Below, piece after piece: positions 1 through 15,200 of a DNA stretch of 64,000 bases; position 1 is the stretch's first letter, and every line of letters starts with the position of its first letter. The position numbers and the translations under genes were made by a program. The notes beneath the pieces are model-generated. The model was given only the letters and a program-made list of their open reading frames with translations. It did not search any database and was not told the DNA's origin. The DNA comes from Ophioceras dolichostomum (lineage: Eukaryota > Ascomycota > Sordariomycetes > Magnaporthales > Ophioceraceae): positions 62,001 to 126,000 of the forward strand of contig PYST01000077.1 of NCBI GenBank assembly GCA_003049485.1, in the 5' to 3' direction.

Positions 1-1440
1 GCGGTTCAACAGCAACGGCGACTATCTCGCCTCCGGGAGGGTTGACGGCACAGTCGTGATCTGGGATCTCGATACCATGGGCGTGGCTCGCAAGCTGAGG
101 GGACACAGTAGGAACGTGTCCTCTGTAAGTTGGTCCAGCTGCGGAAGGTATCTTCTGTCGACTTGTCAGGACTGGAAGGCTATCCTTTGGGACCTGTCGA
201 ACGGGAAGAAGCACCGCGAAGTGCGCTTTCGGGCCCCTTTTTACCAAGCCGACCTCAATCCGAAAAACCAGTACGTTCACAGCGCTTGAAAAGCTTCAGG
301 CATCCCACTCTGCCCACTGCCCATTGCCGCACTTCCAGTCCCAGCGCCCGGTTGTTCTGTTGTTTGATGTGTGGATCTCACTAACACGAGCGACCCCATA
401 GTTACGAGATGATTGCCTCCCTCTACGAGGACCAGCTGTCTCTGGTCGACATAAGCGATACCGTTGGTATTAAGCATACCATCTCGTCGAAGCCGAAACG
501 ACCAATCACAGACGACAATGCGCAGAGAGAGAAATGGGCCAAGGAGGACGCCAAACAGATGACCACGGCTGCAATCTACACCAAGAACGGCGAGCACATC
601 GTGACGGGCACGAGCAAGGGCTGGATCAACATCATCGACACCAACACGCGCGAGGTCATCTTCTCCAAGAAGACTTGCTCCGGCGCCATCACTACGTTGA
701 GACTCACGCAGTCGGGAGGAAGGCTCTTGCTTAACGCGCAGGACAGAGTTATACGGACCTTCCACATGCCCGACCTATCGGCGCAAGACCTCGACCTGGA
801 CACGATCCAGCTAGTGGAGGAGCACAAGTTCCAGGACGTCGTCAACAGGCTGCAGTGGAACCATGTCACCTTCAGCTCCACGGGCGACTACGTCGCGGCG
901 TCGACCTACAACAATCACGAGCTCTACATCTGGGAGGGAGACCACGGCAGCCTGGTGAGGATGTTGGAGGGCCCCAAGGAGGAGCAGGTCACGATCGAGT
1001 GGCACCCACACCGTGCGCTGCTGGCGGCGTGCGGCCTGGACACGGGCAGGATCAACATCTGGTCCGTCACGAGCCCGCAGCGCTGGTCGGCCTTGGCGCC
1101 AGACTTTGTCGAGGTCGAGGAGAACGTGCAGTACGTCGAGGACGAGGACGAGTTCGACATCTACCCGCACGAGGAGATCACAAAGCGGCGGTTGGATTTG
1201 GAGGACGAGGACATCGACGTGCTCAAGCCGGTGCATACGGCGCTCGGGGTGGACAAAGGCGCGTTCAAGGTACCCATCCTGTTCGATCTGGGCGAGTCCG
1301 ACAGCGAGGACGAGTTCGTCGCCGTGTCTACGGGCACGATGCGCAGGAAGAGTATCGGAGATCAGGCGGACGGTGACGGCGTCGACGAGAAAGGGGCGAA
1401 AAAAGCCGTGGCTAGTAAGGCAAGGGTAAGGAAGCGATGA
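1..1440 (+). CDS. swd1: Swd1/RbBP5-like WD40 subunit of the COMPASS (Set1) complex, 5' end missing
   Basis: WD40 beta-propeller protein of the Swd1/RbBP5 family, a core subunit of the nuclear Set1/COMPASS complex that methylates histone H3 lysine 4. The reading frame is open from base 2, so roughly 30 N-terminal residues lie outside the window. Exons are <1-270 and 402-1440. The intron 271-401 has donor GTACGT, a CTAAC branch site at 381 and acceptor CATAG; the joined codon gives NPKNHYEM. WD repeats are visible, for example LRGHSRNVSSVSW with ILWDL. The acidic tail after the propeller (DEDEFDIYPHEE, LEDEDIDVL) is typical of Swd1. About 435 residues are visible. It lies 1.37 kb upstream of RPB1 on the same strand. 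The family assignment rests on the repeat pattern, the VVIWDLDTMG start and the acidic tail. Confidence 0.9.
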
Positions 1441-2808
1441 ATCGTGATCGATAGGACGGTTTGGCTTCCCAAGTTACGAGGCAGAGGCAGGGGCGCCTAG
1501 GAACCCAGTTGGTCCCGAGCGAATTATCTAGACAATCATCAGGGGCGTCAGAGGTAACAAGGTAAAGTAATTAAAACATTGAAATCACCAATTTGATGTT
1601 CTGCCGTCACAGTTTGTGTTGTGACTGGTTCAATGGCAACGTGTACCATGTGCATGGTTATTCTGTACCTCAACGCCCAGCACAGATGCAGTCAGCGGTT
1701 TGCACAACGGCTGGCACGCTGCAAGACCGGTTTGAGGTTTGGCCTGCAACTGCAGGAATGAATGGGTGACAGCCGCGGACAGCCGTGGCGGCCAGGAGAA
1801 GGTTTTTAAACTCCTGGATACAGAGATGAGTGAGTCACGGCCGAGACAATGGCTAACGCACAATACGTCGACAGTACCTCGCTGATCGCCCCCACAATGG
1901 GCAGAATTGGCCGACTTTTGGCGGTCGCAATTGGCCACCCTTTGGTATTGTCCTGGTGTTCACAGCTATTGAGGTGGGAGGCTCGAGGGAGGGTGGCGCT
2001 CTCTGAATGCGGTCGACGGATTATGGGATGACAAACCTAAAAAAGGCGCCCCCGAAAAAAAGGGAGTGGCGCCGCTCCAAATTCGGCCTAGCGCGGCTCT
2101 CCCCCCGAACGAGGAAGTGGTGTCTGCATCCAAGAAAAGAACGTGAACTTTTCGCAGCGCTACCTGGTCACCCCAAATCTCAAACAACAATTTTTTTACC
2201 CTATCCCCCACGACGAGACACGAAGGTCGACCATCGCAACGCGCGTCGCACATCGGCGACCAAGGCGCAAATCTGTCCTGGAACGAAGCCCTGATTTCCT
2301 GACCGGCCTGATTTTCGAGATACCATCGACGTCGCGACGAGAGGCGTCGGCGGATTGCGCGACCGTGGAGGAGGAAGGCGGAGGAGGCGTCAGCCAGCAC
2401 CAATCGGCTGGCTCCTCTCGGGGACGTCTCCGTTGTGATTGAGAACGGGGAGGCGCTTTCGATCTTTTTCATCGCGGCGACGACATTGCGGCAATCATCG
2501 AAGGCATTGCGGGAGAGTTTTCTTGCTCGACTTCGCGCTTCTTTCCCTTTCGGTCGCGTCGCTGTGGCTGATCTTCGTTCTTCGTTTTCCCGCTTCTTGC
2601 CCTTTGCTTTGAAGTTTGCCAGCCTCTGTCATTTATTCCTCTTCGCATATTTTCCTCTTCTCTCTTTCGCCCTCACGACGAAGCTCTCTCCTTTTCTCAT
2701 CCTCATTAATCACCGCGACGGCTTTTTCGTCGTCCTTTGCCGCCCCTCTGCTTCACAACGCAGCATTTGATTTAATTTTGCCACTTTTCGCACACGACAG
2801 TCGTCAAG
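1441..2808. other. Intergenic region SWD1-RPB1
   Basis: No gene is supported here. The distal part (about 2440-2808) is rich in T/C tracts and looks like the promoter and untranslated leader of RPB1. Open frames on both strands, such as the minus frame 1966-2472, show no family resemblance and no introns, and I treat them as chance. Confidence 0.6.
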
Positions 2809-5800
2809 ATGGCGAACCTAATGTTCAAGGACTCGTCTGCTCCCCTCAAGACGATCGAGGAGATCCAATTCGGAATCCTCTCGCCTGAGGAGATCAAGAA
2901 CATGAGCGTCGCCCACATCCAGTACCCGGAGACGATGGACGAGAGCAGAATGAAGCCCCGCGAAGGCGGCCTCAACGATCCTCTGCTCGGCTCGGTCGAT
3001 CGGCAGTTCATCTGCAAGACGTGCAACAACAACATGTCTGAGTGTCCCGGACACTTCGGCCATATTGAGCTCGCCAAACCTGTCTACCACCCTGGATTCA
3101 TCAAGAAGTCGAAGAAGATTTTGGAGATGGTCTGCCACAATTGCAGCAAGGTGTTGTGTGACAAGGTTAGCTTCAGCATGCTCTGGTTGCGAGCCGCGCT
3201 GCCGCCGCAGCAGCGCTTCTTCTTCCTCCAGGTTTTGCTAACATTGTGCTATGAAGAACAATGACCCGGACTTTGCGGAAGCTATCCGCGTCCGTGATCC
3301 TAAGATCCGCTTCCACCGCGTCTGGGAGGCCTGCAAGAAGAAGAAGCAGTGCGAGAACGAGGCCAAGAAGGTCGAGCCAGGCAAGGAGGAGATCGACACT
3401 GCCACCGGCCGGCGGGTCAATATCGATATTTCCCACGCCGGCTGCGGCAACATCCAGCCCGTGATCCGCCAGAAGGCCTTGCAACTGTGGGCGCGCTACG
3501 ATGTGCCCCGCGAAGAAGGCGGCAAGAAGGAGCAGGAAGAGAAGCAGATTAAGCCTGAGATGGCTCACAGCATCTTCCGTCGCATCTCGGATCAAGACCT
3601 TCGGGACATGGGCCTGAACAAGGACTATGCCCGCCCAGATTGGCTGGTGATCACGGTTTTGCCTGTGCCGCCTCCTCCTGTCCGCCCCAGTATCTCTATG
3701 GACGGTACTGGCCAGGGCATGCGAAACGAGGACGACTTGACCTACAAGCTCGGCGACATCATCCGCGCCAACGGCAACGTCAAGCAGGCCATCCAGGAGG
3801 GCGCGCCGGCGCACATCTGCCACGAGTTCGAGGAGCTGCTCCAGTACCACGTCGCGACGTACATGGACAACGACATCGCGTCCATCCCACGCTCACTACA
3901 GAAGAGTGGACGGCCCGTCAAGTCTATCCGCGCGCGTCTAAAGGGCAAGGAAGGTCGTCTCCGTGGCAACCTGATGGGCAAGCGTGTGGACTTCTCAGCC
4001 CGCACGGTCATCACCGGTGATGCCAACATCTCCCTCGACGAGGTCGGGGTGCCTCGAAGCATCGCTCGCATCCTAACGTACCCCGAGACTGTGACACCGT
4101 ACAACATCGGCCGTCTACACCAGTACGTGGCCAACGGGCCTAACGATCACCCGGGCGCCAAGTATGTCATCCGCACTGATGGCAGCCGCATCGATCTTCG
4201 GCACGTCAAGGGTCGTAACGCCATCTCGCTTGAGTACGGTTGGAAGGTCGAGCGCCACCTGATCGATGGCGACTACATCATCTTCAACCGGCAGCCTTCG
4301 CTGCACAAGGAGTCGATGATGGGTCACAGGGTGCGGGTGATGCCGTACTCGACTTTCCGACTCAACCTGTCGGTCACTTCGCCGTACAACGCCGATTTCG
4401 ACGGAGACGAGATGAACTTGCACGTGCCGCAAACGGAGGAGACGCGTGCCGAGGTCAAGGAGCTGTGCATGGTGCCCCTCAACATCGTGTCGCCGCAGCG
4501 TAACGGCCCTCTGATGGGCATCGTGCAAGATACGCTGGCCGGCGTGTACAAGCTCTGCCGCCGTGATGTCTTCATCACCAAGGAGCAAGTGATGAACATC
4601 ATGCTGTGGGTGCCAGACTGGGACGGCATCATCCCTCAGCCGGCCATCCTGCGGCCACGGCCGCGCTGGACGGGCAAGCAGATCATCAGCATGATCATCC
4701 CCAAGTTCGTCACCACGGCGAACGGCAACGACTGGAACCCTCTCAACGATGACACGCTGTTGATCCAGTCGGGCGAGCTCATGTATGGCCTCCTGGCCAA
4801 GAAGAATGTCGGCGCGGCGTCTGGCGGTATCATCCACATCTGCTACAATGAGCAGGGTCCAGACTGTGCCATGGCCTTCCTCAACGGTTGTCAGCGCGTC
4901 GTCAACTACTGGCTGCTTCACAACGGTCACAGCATCGGCATCGGTGACACAATCCCCGATCCGGTGACGATCGAGAAGATCCAGAAGCACATCCATGAGC
5001 AGAAGGAGGAGGTGCGAGAGTACACAGAATTGGCGACGAACAACCAGCTCGAGGCGCTGCCCGGCATGAACATCCGTGAGACGTTCGAGAGCAAGGTGTC
5101 CAAGGCTTTGAACACGGCCCGTGAAAAGGCCGGCACAACGACTGAGAAGAGTCTGAAGGATATCAACAACGCCGTGACCATGTCGCGGTCCGGATCCAAG
5201 GGCTCGTCCATCAACATCTCGCAGATGACAGCGCTGGTGGGACAGCAGATCGTCGAAGGGAAGCGCATTCCGTTTGGGTTTAAGTACCGCACACTGCCGC
5301 ACTTCACCAAGGACGACTACTCTCCCGAGGCCCGCGGCTTCGTCGAGAACTCGTACCTCCGTGGGCTTACGCCTACCGAGTTCTTCTTCCACGCCATGGC
5401 TGGTCGTGAAGGTCTGATCGACACGGCGGTCAAGACGGCCGAGACGGGCTACATTCAGCGCCGTCTGGTCAAGGCCCTCGAGGATGTCAGCGCCAAGTAC
5501 GATGGCACGGTGCGCAACTCGCTGGGTGACATTATCCAGTTCATTTACGGCGAGGACGGACTGGATGGAGTGCACATCGAGAAGCAGAAGATGGATCACC
5601 TCAACATCTCGAATGCGGCGTTCGACAAGATCTACCGGCTTGACGTGATGAGTGAGACCCGGCCGGCAGAGCTGGGAGCGCTGGAGTATGGCAATGAGAT
5701 GTTTGGCGACCCCGCAGTCCAGCAGCTCCTGGACACCGAGTATGAGACGATCCTGGAGGACCGCAAGCTTGTTCGCAAGATCAACGCCAAGAAGAAGGAC

Positions 5801-8212
5801 GACAACGACATGCAGCTGCCGCTGAACATCCAGCGCATGATCGAGAACGCCAAGAAGCTGTTCAAGCTGGATGAGTCGCAGCGGAGTGACCTTCGTCCGC
5901 AAGACGTGATCCCGACCGTGCTGGCGCTTCTCAAGCGCATGGTCGTCGTGCGAGGCAACGATGGACTCTCCAAGGAGGCCGACTACAACTCCACCATCCT
6001 CTTCAAGGCGCAGTTGCGGTCGCGGCTGTCCTTCAAGCGCCTGGCCATCCGTGAGCATCTGAACCGCATCGCGTTCGAGCACGTCATCGGCGAGATGGAG
6101 AGTCGCTGGTCGCGCGCGATGGTGTCTCCCGGAGAGATGGTCGGTGTGTTGGCCGCTCAGTCCATCGGCGAGCCGGCGACGCAGATGACACTGAACACGT
6201 TCCACTTCACGGGTATCTCGAGCAAGAACGTCACGCTCGGTGTTCCACGTCTCAAGGAAATCCTGAACGTGGCTAGCAACATCAAGACGCCAGGCATGGT
6301 GGTGCGGCTGGATCCCAAGACATTCCCGGAGCCGCTACAGCAGCACGCCAAGACGCTACGCAGCTTGGTCGAGCACACCAACCTGCGGTCGGTCACAGCC
6401 ATGACCGAGATCTACTACGATCCGGAGGTGCAGACCACGACCATCGAGGCCGATGCCGACATGCTCGAGGGTCACTACCTGATTCCAGAGGAGCATGAAA
6501 ACGAGCCAGCCAACCAGTCACGCTGGCTGTTGCGTATCACGCTCGACCGGCAAAAGATGCTGGACAAGGGCCTGTACATCGAGGACGTGGCCGCGCGCAT
6601 CAAGCACGAGTACGCCAACGATCTGGTCGTGGTGCACAGTGACAACAACGCCGATGAGCAGGTGCTGCGTATCCGAACCGTGACCAAGGACGACGAGAAG
6701 TCCGACGACGCGGATGGCGGCCCAGGCAGCCGGCGACTCGAGGACGACGTCATGCTGAAGAGGCTCGAGGCTCACCTTCTAGACACGCTCACTTTACGTG
6801 GTGTGCCAGGCATCGAGCGAGCCTTCTTGAACAAGGACACGCGCCTGGTGGTGCGGCCTGACGGGTCGCTCATGAACAGCAAGGACGCTCCCGAGTGTGA
6901 GGAGTGGTACCTCGACACTCAGGGCACGTCTCTCCGTGCGGTGTTGGCGGTGGACGGGGTCGACTGCCGCAAGACCTACACCAACGACATGCACCAGATC
7001 GTCGACGTCTTCGGTATCGAGGCGGCGCGGGCCGCCCTACTCCAGGAGTTGACGCAGGTGCTGGCCTTCGACGGTTCGTACGTCAACCACCGCCACTTGG
7101 CGCTATTGATCGACGTCATGACCTACCGCGGCAGCATCACGGCCGTGACCCGTCATGGAATCAACCGCGCCGACACCGGTGCCCTGATGCGCTGCTCGTT
7201 CGAGGAGACGGTCGAGATTTTGCTGGAAGCTGCTGCTATAGGAGAGCTGGACGACTGCCGCGGCATTTCGGAGAACGTCATGCTGGGCCAGCTGGCGCCC
7301 ATGGGAACAGGTGCTTTCGAGGTGCTACTCGACCCGAAGATGCTGGAGACTGTCATTTCCGACAACTCTCGCATGGGCTTGATGCCAGGGTTGACGGTCA
7401 AGGGCAGCCAGATCGAGGGCGCGGCCACTCCGTACGACACGGGCTCGCCCATGCACGCCGACTCCGGCGCGTCGTACATGGGCGGCAGCTTCTCGCCGTC
7501 AGCGATGGGCAACTTCTCGCCTATCATGAGCGGCGGCTCCGACTCGCCAGCGGGCTTCGCTTCGGAGTACGGCGGTGGCTTCGGTGGCAGCACCAGCAAC
7601 CCCTATGCCTCATCCACCAGCCCGCGGCCGACCAGCCCCTTCAGCAGCACGTCGCCCACGAGCCCCTTCAGTGGCGGCTATGGCGGTTACTCTCCATCGT
7701 CGCCGGCGGCGGGTTACTCGCCCACATCGCCGATGATGGACATGTCTGGTCGCTACGCCACGTCGCCCCAGTTCAGTCCTTCATCGCCGTCCTTCTCGCC
7801 CAGCTCGCCGATGGTGCGGCCTACGAGCCCCTCAAGCCCAAACTACAGCCCCACGTCGCCGAGCTACTCGCCGGTCTCGCCATCGGGCGCAGGCAAGCAC
7901 TACTCGCCAACCTCGCCTGCTCAGTTCAACTCACCCACCTCGCCGAGCTACTCCCCGGCGAGCCCCAACTACAGCCCGACCTCTCCCAACATGCTGCACG
8001 CGACCTCACCGTCGTACTCGCCTGCGTCGCCTACCTGGTCGCCGACATCGCCGGCTGGCTACTCGCCTACAAGCCCGGGCTTCCGTGGCTCACCGGCCCA
8101 GAACATGTCGCCGACCAGCCCGGGCTACTCCCCCACCTCGCCAAGCTTCACGCCGCGAACTCCTGGCCGGGGTGCCTCGGGCGGCAGCGGTGGGAGTGGT
8201 CAGGATCAATAG
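2809..8212 (+). CDS. RPB1: RNA polymerase II largest subunit Rpb1
   Basis: Catalytic largest subunit of RNA polymerase II, which makes mRNA in the nucleus. Exons are 2809-3165 and 3257-8212. The 91-bp intron has donor GTTAGC, branch GCTAAC at 3237 and acceptor GAAG, and joins in phase as CDK|NNDPDFAEA. The protein is about 1770 residues, normal for a fungal Rpb1. Visible landmarks are the N-terminal zinc clamp beginning CKTC (C69, C72) with CPGHFGH, a second CHNC pair, the absolutely conserved NADFDGDEMNLH catalytic loop (metal-binding D499, D501, D503), and the bridge-helix/trigger-loop region with GEPATQMTLNTFHF. From about residue 1590 the C-terminal domain carries about 20 heptad-like units (YSPTSPx variants). 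Many are separated by short spacers, and the last one ends in a Gly/Ser-rich tail. The ATG has good context (caagATGGCG) and follows a pyrimidine-rich leader. Confidence 0.98.
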
Positions 8213-9209
<997 letters not shown>

Positions 9210-12200
9210 GGCTTGAGAGGGGGTGTAAGAGAGGGAGAAGGCAGAAAGAGACAGAGAAAGAGGGGATTCATCGTCTTCTGTTCTGCTTCCTTTCCACCCT
9301 CTCTGTTTGGTTTGCGTTTTCATTTTTCTGCCCAGTTCTTGGTTTTGGTTCTGGCATGGGCCGGTACTCCCTGCCCTCTTCGTTATCCGTTTTCTTCTTT
9401 TCCACTTTATCTTTCTTTCCTTTCTGCTTTTTCTGCTCTTGTACGTTCTTGCTTTTCTATGCAAAAAGACCAGACTGACTTTCTTTGACCGAGTAGCGAT
9501 AAAAAGAGAATGACTTGTGACCTACCTCACCTTACTTTACTTACCTACCTGTAGTATGTCTTGAGTGATCGTGGATGACGCTTGTGACTGTCCTGTCTGT
9601 CTGTCTGTCTGTCATTCCGTCGTTGGGAGAGAGGGACAGACAGCATGAAGTGGAAGAAGGGGCCTACGGAGCAGGGCGCTAAAGGGCGACGGATGGAGGG
9701 GAGGAGAGACGGGGGAGAGGGGAACAGGGCAAGCAACATAGGGCACTAGGTACCTGTACCTATCTGCTGTCCCTCCCCAGGCCAGAGCTGCCCAAGCGCT
9801 TGCTTGGTGGGTACCGAGGCAGACAGGCCGACAGGCGGGCAGGCACACTCTCGCCTTTGTCTTGATCGCAGACGGATGAGGTCGCAAAAGGAGGAGAAAG
9901 AAAGACACCCTCTGTCTCTCTTTCCTCTCTCCACTGAGCTGTCATGTAGCTTGTGTGTGGGAAGGGAGGGAAGTAGGCAGGTACCTAGGTAGGTAGGCGC
10001 CCGTGAATGCGAAGCACAAAAAAAAAGCACCGAGATAACGAGGACTCTGCGTCGGTCGATCTGCCTTGGGGAATTTTTTTTTTTGTCCGTGTCTTTTTTC
10101 TTCTCTTTTGACTCCACTTCTCTCGCCTTACCTTGACTTGCCTTACCTCGTTTCGCTTCCCCAAAAGTTCCATACTTCGGGTTATCGGTGGGTGATGGTG
10201 GTGACGACGATGGTGGTGTTCGTCGTGATGGCGGCGGCGGTGGTGGTGGTGGTGATGTTGGTAGTGGTTGGGTTTCGGGACCCCTACCTCCCTCCCAGTT
10301 GCCGTGGCCCGGGGTGGAGAGAAAAAATCCCCACCCTCAACTGCTTCTCATAGTCCGCGATGGCCGTTTTTTCCCCTGTTCTGACTGGTACCTAGATGTC
10401 GTTTGTTCGTCTGTTCTTGTTGAGGCCGAAGGGCAGCAAGCAGGGCAGGTAGGTTGGAGGTCTCGAACGGCCAGGCCAGCTGGTCGTGGCCCCCTTGTCG
10501 TGCGCGCTTACGCTGCTGGGTTGTGGGCTGTAAGCGCTCGGCGATTGAGTCTGGCTCCCTTCTCTTCTTTTTTCCCCCCCTCAGTTTAGTACGCCGCCCT
10601 TACATGTCAACGTCTCTTTCACTTTGTTTCTCTCCATTCCTTGGAAAATTCTGAATTTTCCTATTTCGTTCAGGTCGTCAGGTCGAGTCCCGACGGCTTG
10701 GGACTCTTTCCTAGCGTCGTTTCATCTCCCGCCGTGCCCCTATCTCCTTCAGTTTGCTCTTTTTTTTTTTGTCCGCCAATACACGCCCCCAAAGAATTGT
10801 GCCGTTCAGTATGCTGGCCGATTGAAATCGTCCTCGTCTAGTATCCCTTTTCGGGCGGCGATCAGGGTAACCTTGTCCCTCCCCTCGCCCCATCTGTGTC
10901 GCTGCGTGGTTTGAACTACGTGGACCTTATGAGACGCACTGGCGGCGGTCTCGATGAACTGCAGCCGGAGCCGTGTGACGACTAAGGCCGGGGAAGTCGG
11001 GATGGTGTGGGAGGATGTTTTCTATACCCAAGGAGTGACGGACGTGACACTGGGGCTTTGAGAGGGTGTGGTGAAATGGCTCATCTTGAGGGGTTTATTG
11101 AGTCGAGGGCGTGACAGGTGCCGCCACGCACTTGCGCACGCACCGGTGTGAAGACGGCCGTGATTCCTCATGCCAACGCCTGCCATCACAACCGTTATCA
11201 TAAGGCTACTGGCGTGGCATCAGCCCTTCCAGGGCTTGTATGGGAGGGAATATAATTCATGCTATCAAGTGCATGCCACGGAGATGCGTCTGGCACCAAA
11301 GTTGCCGCGGGATGAACGATTCTAGTCCGGCTCGGCAGAAGGGGGAAAAGAGGGGTGTGCAAGCCTGGATGACGTGGTGTCGTGAGGCCTAAACCCCGTG
11401 TGTGTGGAGTTTTGGAATGGGGGCACGGCGAAGTGGGACACGGGAACGGGAGGGGGGTGGAGATGTTAAACCGGAGAATGAAGAGGGGACTCTCGAAGGA
11501 TGTACTGGTACCAAGGGGCGTGTAGGTCGTCGAGATATCAAGAGGCTTTGTCTTTTTGTCTCGAGGAGGGGGGCAAAATTGCCTCCTCGCAACAAGATGA
11601 GGCGGGTTGGGGGGTGGGTGGGGAGAAAATGAGGCAAAGACGCACAGGGTCGTTGCGGACTCAATACCACCACCAGACTTGCTTCGGCGCCGAACGCGCC
11701 ATTATGACATGGACGTGACGGTCTCCGGTCTGTGTCCGGACCAAAGGGAGCTTTCCCTGGTGAGAAAGAGGCTAGATATTGGCATCACGAGGTGGGTTGC
11801 ACCTGAGAGATGAGGGGCAAAAGAGCAAATCGGCGGACCGTCCGTCATTGACCCTTATGTGTAGGCATATCTGCGGTTGGCATCTGTTATTTTTGCCATA
11901 GAAGAAAAGACGGTATAGAAAGAAGTGGCAAAGGAGGATGACAGCGATCTTGGGCAGGAAGGTAGATTAGGCATGCCGCGAGCACCTCCAGGGTACCTCG
12001 ATGACGAGAGACCAGATGCCGTTCGCCGCTTCCTCGCTGCGATAGCCTCGGGTGGGCGGGCATGGCATGGGTAGCGGAAGAGAGGCGGGCGGGAATACCC
12101 GGACAAGGATGGATCGGAGGGAAGGGCGTTCCCTCGCCGGAGTTGTTCTCAGGTGGCCGTGATCAGTGCGGGGGCTACGACCGGGACGAGTGGCCTCGAT

Positions 12201-15200
12201 GGAACTATCATGGCGTTACGGGATAGTACGTAGTCTGCGTAGAGAGTGTGTGGGTGTGTGTGTGGGAGATGGGGAAGAGAGAAGTCCCAGGTGGTGAGAA
12301 AATCGTGAACAGGCTATGGCCGGCGCTTGCTCGTCTGCATCTGTCTGCATCCGGTTAGCCAGGACCACATTCGTGTGTTGCGGACATGTTCATAGATGGC
12401 TGTCCCGCGTGTTGCGCTAGTAAACACGAGACGTCGAGCAAGCGAGAAGGTAAGTGCGTCTTCCGCCGGCAACCCATCCCTCCGCGGCCAAGCCTGATGG
12501 TATTGAGCGAGCCTATGCTCCGCAGGACAACGCAAGTCAGCGAGTGCCCCTCTCCGAGAAGTATGTGATGGCATTGACGGACACATACCAAAATACCTCA
12601 CCTTCCTGTTCCGCGATGCTGATTTCGTGGCGACTTCGTACGTTGAGGCGTGATCGGTTGGACTTCCGCGCCTTGCCGCTGAGAATGCCCGTACCCTTAT
12701 CACAAGGGCGGCTAAAGTGCTGCCGTCTGTGGTCACAGACCGCCGTCAATGATTGACGTGCAGATGTCGACCTCTGAACGCACGGCCAATCGGGCTCTGG
12801 GACTCCACCTTTAGTTTGCAAGGAAACAAGATTAAGAGGTCACAAAACGCAGACTGAAAACATGGATGCGGCAACCAACGGCGGACGGGGAATGAAGCCC
12901 GGCAGCCTGGCAAATGAGAGGGCTGGGCCGCCCTCCTTTTGGCGTGTGTTGGTGGTGCGCGTAGCTCGGCATGTGGGGGCCATTGGAGAGAAGTGAAAGA
13001 ACGGCCGTAAAGGGGCCACTCACTCGTAGAATTTCCAAGCTCGGAGTTGAGGCTTGCTCTTTTGGAATTCTGTAATTATTAGCGTCTGGGTATCGCCTCT
13101 ATTGAGTGCCGGTGGGCGATGCGGCCGTTGTGGTGATGATGATCGTGACGAACGTGTGTCGCCTGCATCTCGAGTGACACTCCCCCTCCCCCCTTTTTTT
13201 TGTCGTCGTCGAGGTGCTTCGATTTTTCCACCCTCCAAATTTGCGAGACGACTTACCAATAGTCCGAAGATACGCACCTTCCATTTAGAGATAGCTCGCT
13301 CGGATTGCAATAGAATGTGGCAAATGTGTCGGACACGCACGGTACGGGCCGGGGGCCGTTACTTGGTGTTGGCGTCCTTCGTCTAGTCTGGTGCTTTGTG
13401 TTGCTCGTTGTGGGATGAGTGGCTCCCGCAGCCCCAATTCGCTTTATTCTGAGCCAATGGGGTCGCCTTGTCCTGATCCAGGTCCTATCTATGGATCACT
13501 GGATAGAAAAAAGAGGAAACCTGTGGAGGGGACAGGTAGAGGGCCTCGGCCGCCAGCCGAATTTGTCAAGTGCTGTTGGACCTCTAGAGTCGGACGTCAA
13601 CCGCATTGGCGTATGACAGTTTCTCGTTTTGTCGGTCGACAGCAGAGCTCTCATCCTTGGAAGTACAAAGCTCAGCCAAGGCCAATAGCTAGCTCCGAAG
13701 AGCTCCCACCCAACAAGCTGGCAGACCATTGATCCCTGCCACCGAGGCCTGATCATGACGGCCGCATGCACCGCATTCCTGCCGATTCGGACAAGAGCTT
13801 GGGGGGTATGTATTCGTCTCTGGCCGGGGCACAGCCAAGCGACCCCGGACGAAGTCCCGCAAACGCATCTGCCATCATGGCTTGCTTGGCCATGCCCGGG
13901 GAATGCTCGCGTCTTGGGGGCAGGTTGACTTCGGGGGCGGCCCGCCAGCCGTACGTTGCATATGTGTTGAGCATGCTGACCCTGATCCATAAGCTTGGCA
14001 AAGCGCCCCTCCACCCGTTGCATCCTTCTCTTACTGGCCGCAGTCAGGGCCGGTTTTCCACACCCTTACTGCGGCAGTTAGCCGTCTGACTGCGTGTGAG
14101 TGTGTAATTAGGAAAACAAGACCTAAAGTTATGTGATGTGGAGGGGGAGGGGTGGTCGAGGTGACAAATGTAACGACCACTACACTATAGTGCCCGGTAC
14201 GCCCCGAAAGAGCCATGGTCGCTGAAGTATCCGGGAAGTCTTATGGGCGTGGAGGTGTTGTACGTGCTGTCTCTGACGGTCCTAGTTGCAACCTTTGTGC
14301 AGTGATGACCATCCTTCGAAGATGCACCCGCTGTGACCGGAGTGCATTTCTTGCACTTGCGATTGCGAGGTTAGACTGAGTGTGACGAGAAAGAGACTAG
14401 GTCGGGACTGGGCGACTAACCTGATGCCCTGCCCCAAGCCCCACTCGTTTGTTTCTGTCAGATGTCCAAGAGAGACCATAGAGAGCAGCTGTCAACTTAC
14501 ATCATGACATCGTCCAGCAATAGAGGCGGCCGAATACAGACACCCTCGTAGCTTGATTGGGGAATATTGTTCTACAGCGGGGTAGGGCCCAGGTTGTGGG
14601 GACATGGGGGTGCCTGACAGTACGAAAGCCTAGTCCGACACTGGCCGTCGGGCGGGCTTTGCCGCACACAAGACCAAGAGTACACATATGTACCGCACCG
14701 GTGTTTTTAGGCTTAATTGCGAGCGTGTTGGAGGCAATCGACATCCGGTTCTAGGAGCTGGCTATAGGGCGATGACTAGGGGGCAGGCGAAATGAGCCGG
14801 TAGGGTTGGCTGTCCAGCCTTGCTGCTCGATTCCTCCGCCGTCTTGTCGGGTTAGGCAAGATTTAGGCATATCTCCCTACCTGTTAGGCTTCAATGTTTT
14901 GGAAGTCAGGCCCCGCTAGTTCTAAGACATTTGACGTCGAGCGTTTGTGCTGATATAAAGGACGAACACCGTTTCGAGTTGGTGTTGCGTTGGCCAGGGC
15001 TGGCTGATTGTGAGGCTCGCGTCACATGACAAGGACGCCATGCGACCTTGCCTGAGTTGCGACGTCAATGAAAATGCCTTGCGCAATTAGCCACACGCAA
15101 GGCATGAGATCGACCAACAAGTCGCAGCCAGTGCCGCAATGATTGTTCTCGTCCCAACTAAAAAAAATAGGAGCAGTTGCGATATGCGTCGGCTGCGTTC

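Noticed and set aside
1966..2472. Minus-strand frame of 168 codons in the RPB1 promoter region
   Set aside because: No family resemblance, poor start context and position inside the probable RPB1 promoter.
4115..6205. Minus-strand open frame of 696 codons opposite RPB1
   Set aside because: It mirrors the strong codon bias of RPB1 on the other strand, has Leu/Arg/Val/His-rich sequence with no motif, and needs no explanation beyond the sense gene.
14840..14870. GGGTTAGG-like sequence as a telomere repeat or telomerase RNA template
   Set aside because: Only about one repeat unit is present and nothing around it supports a template or telomere.
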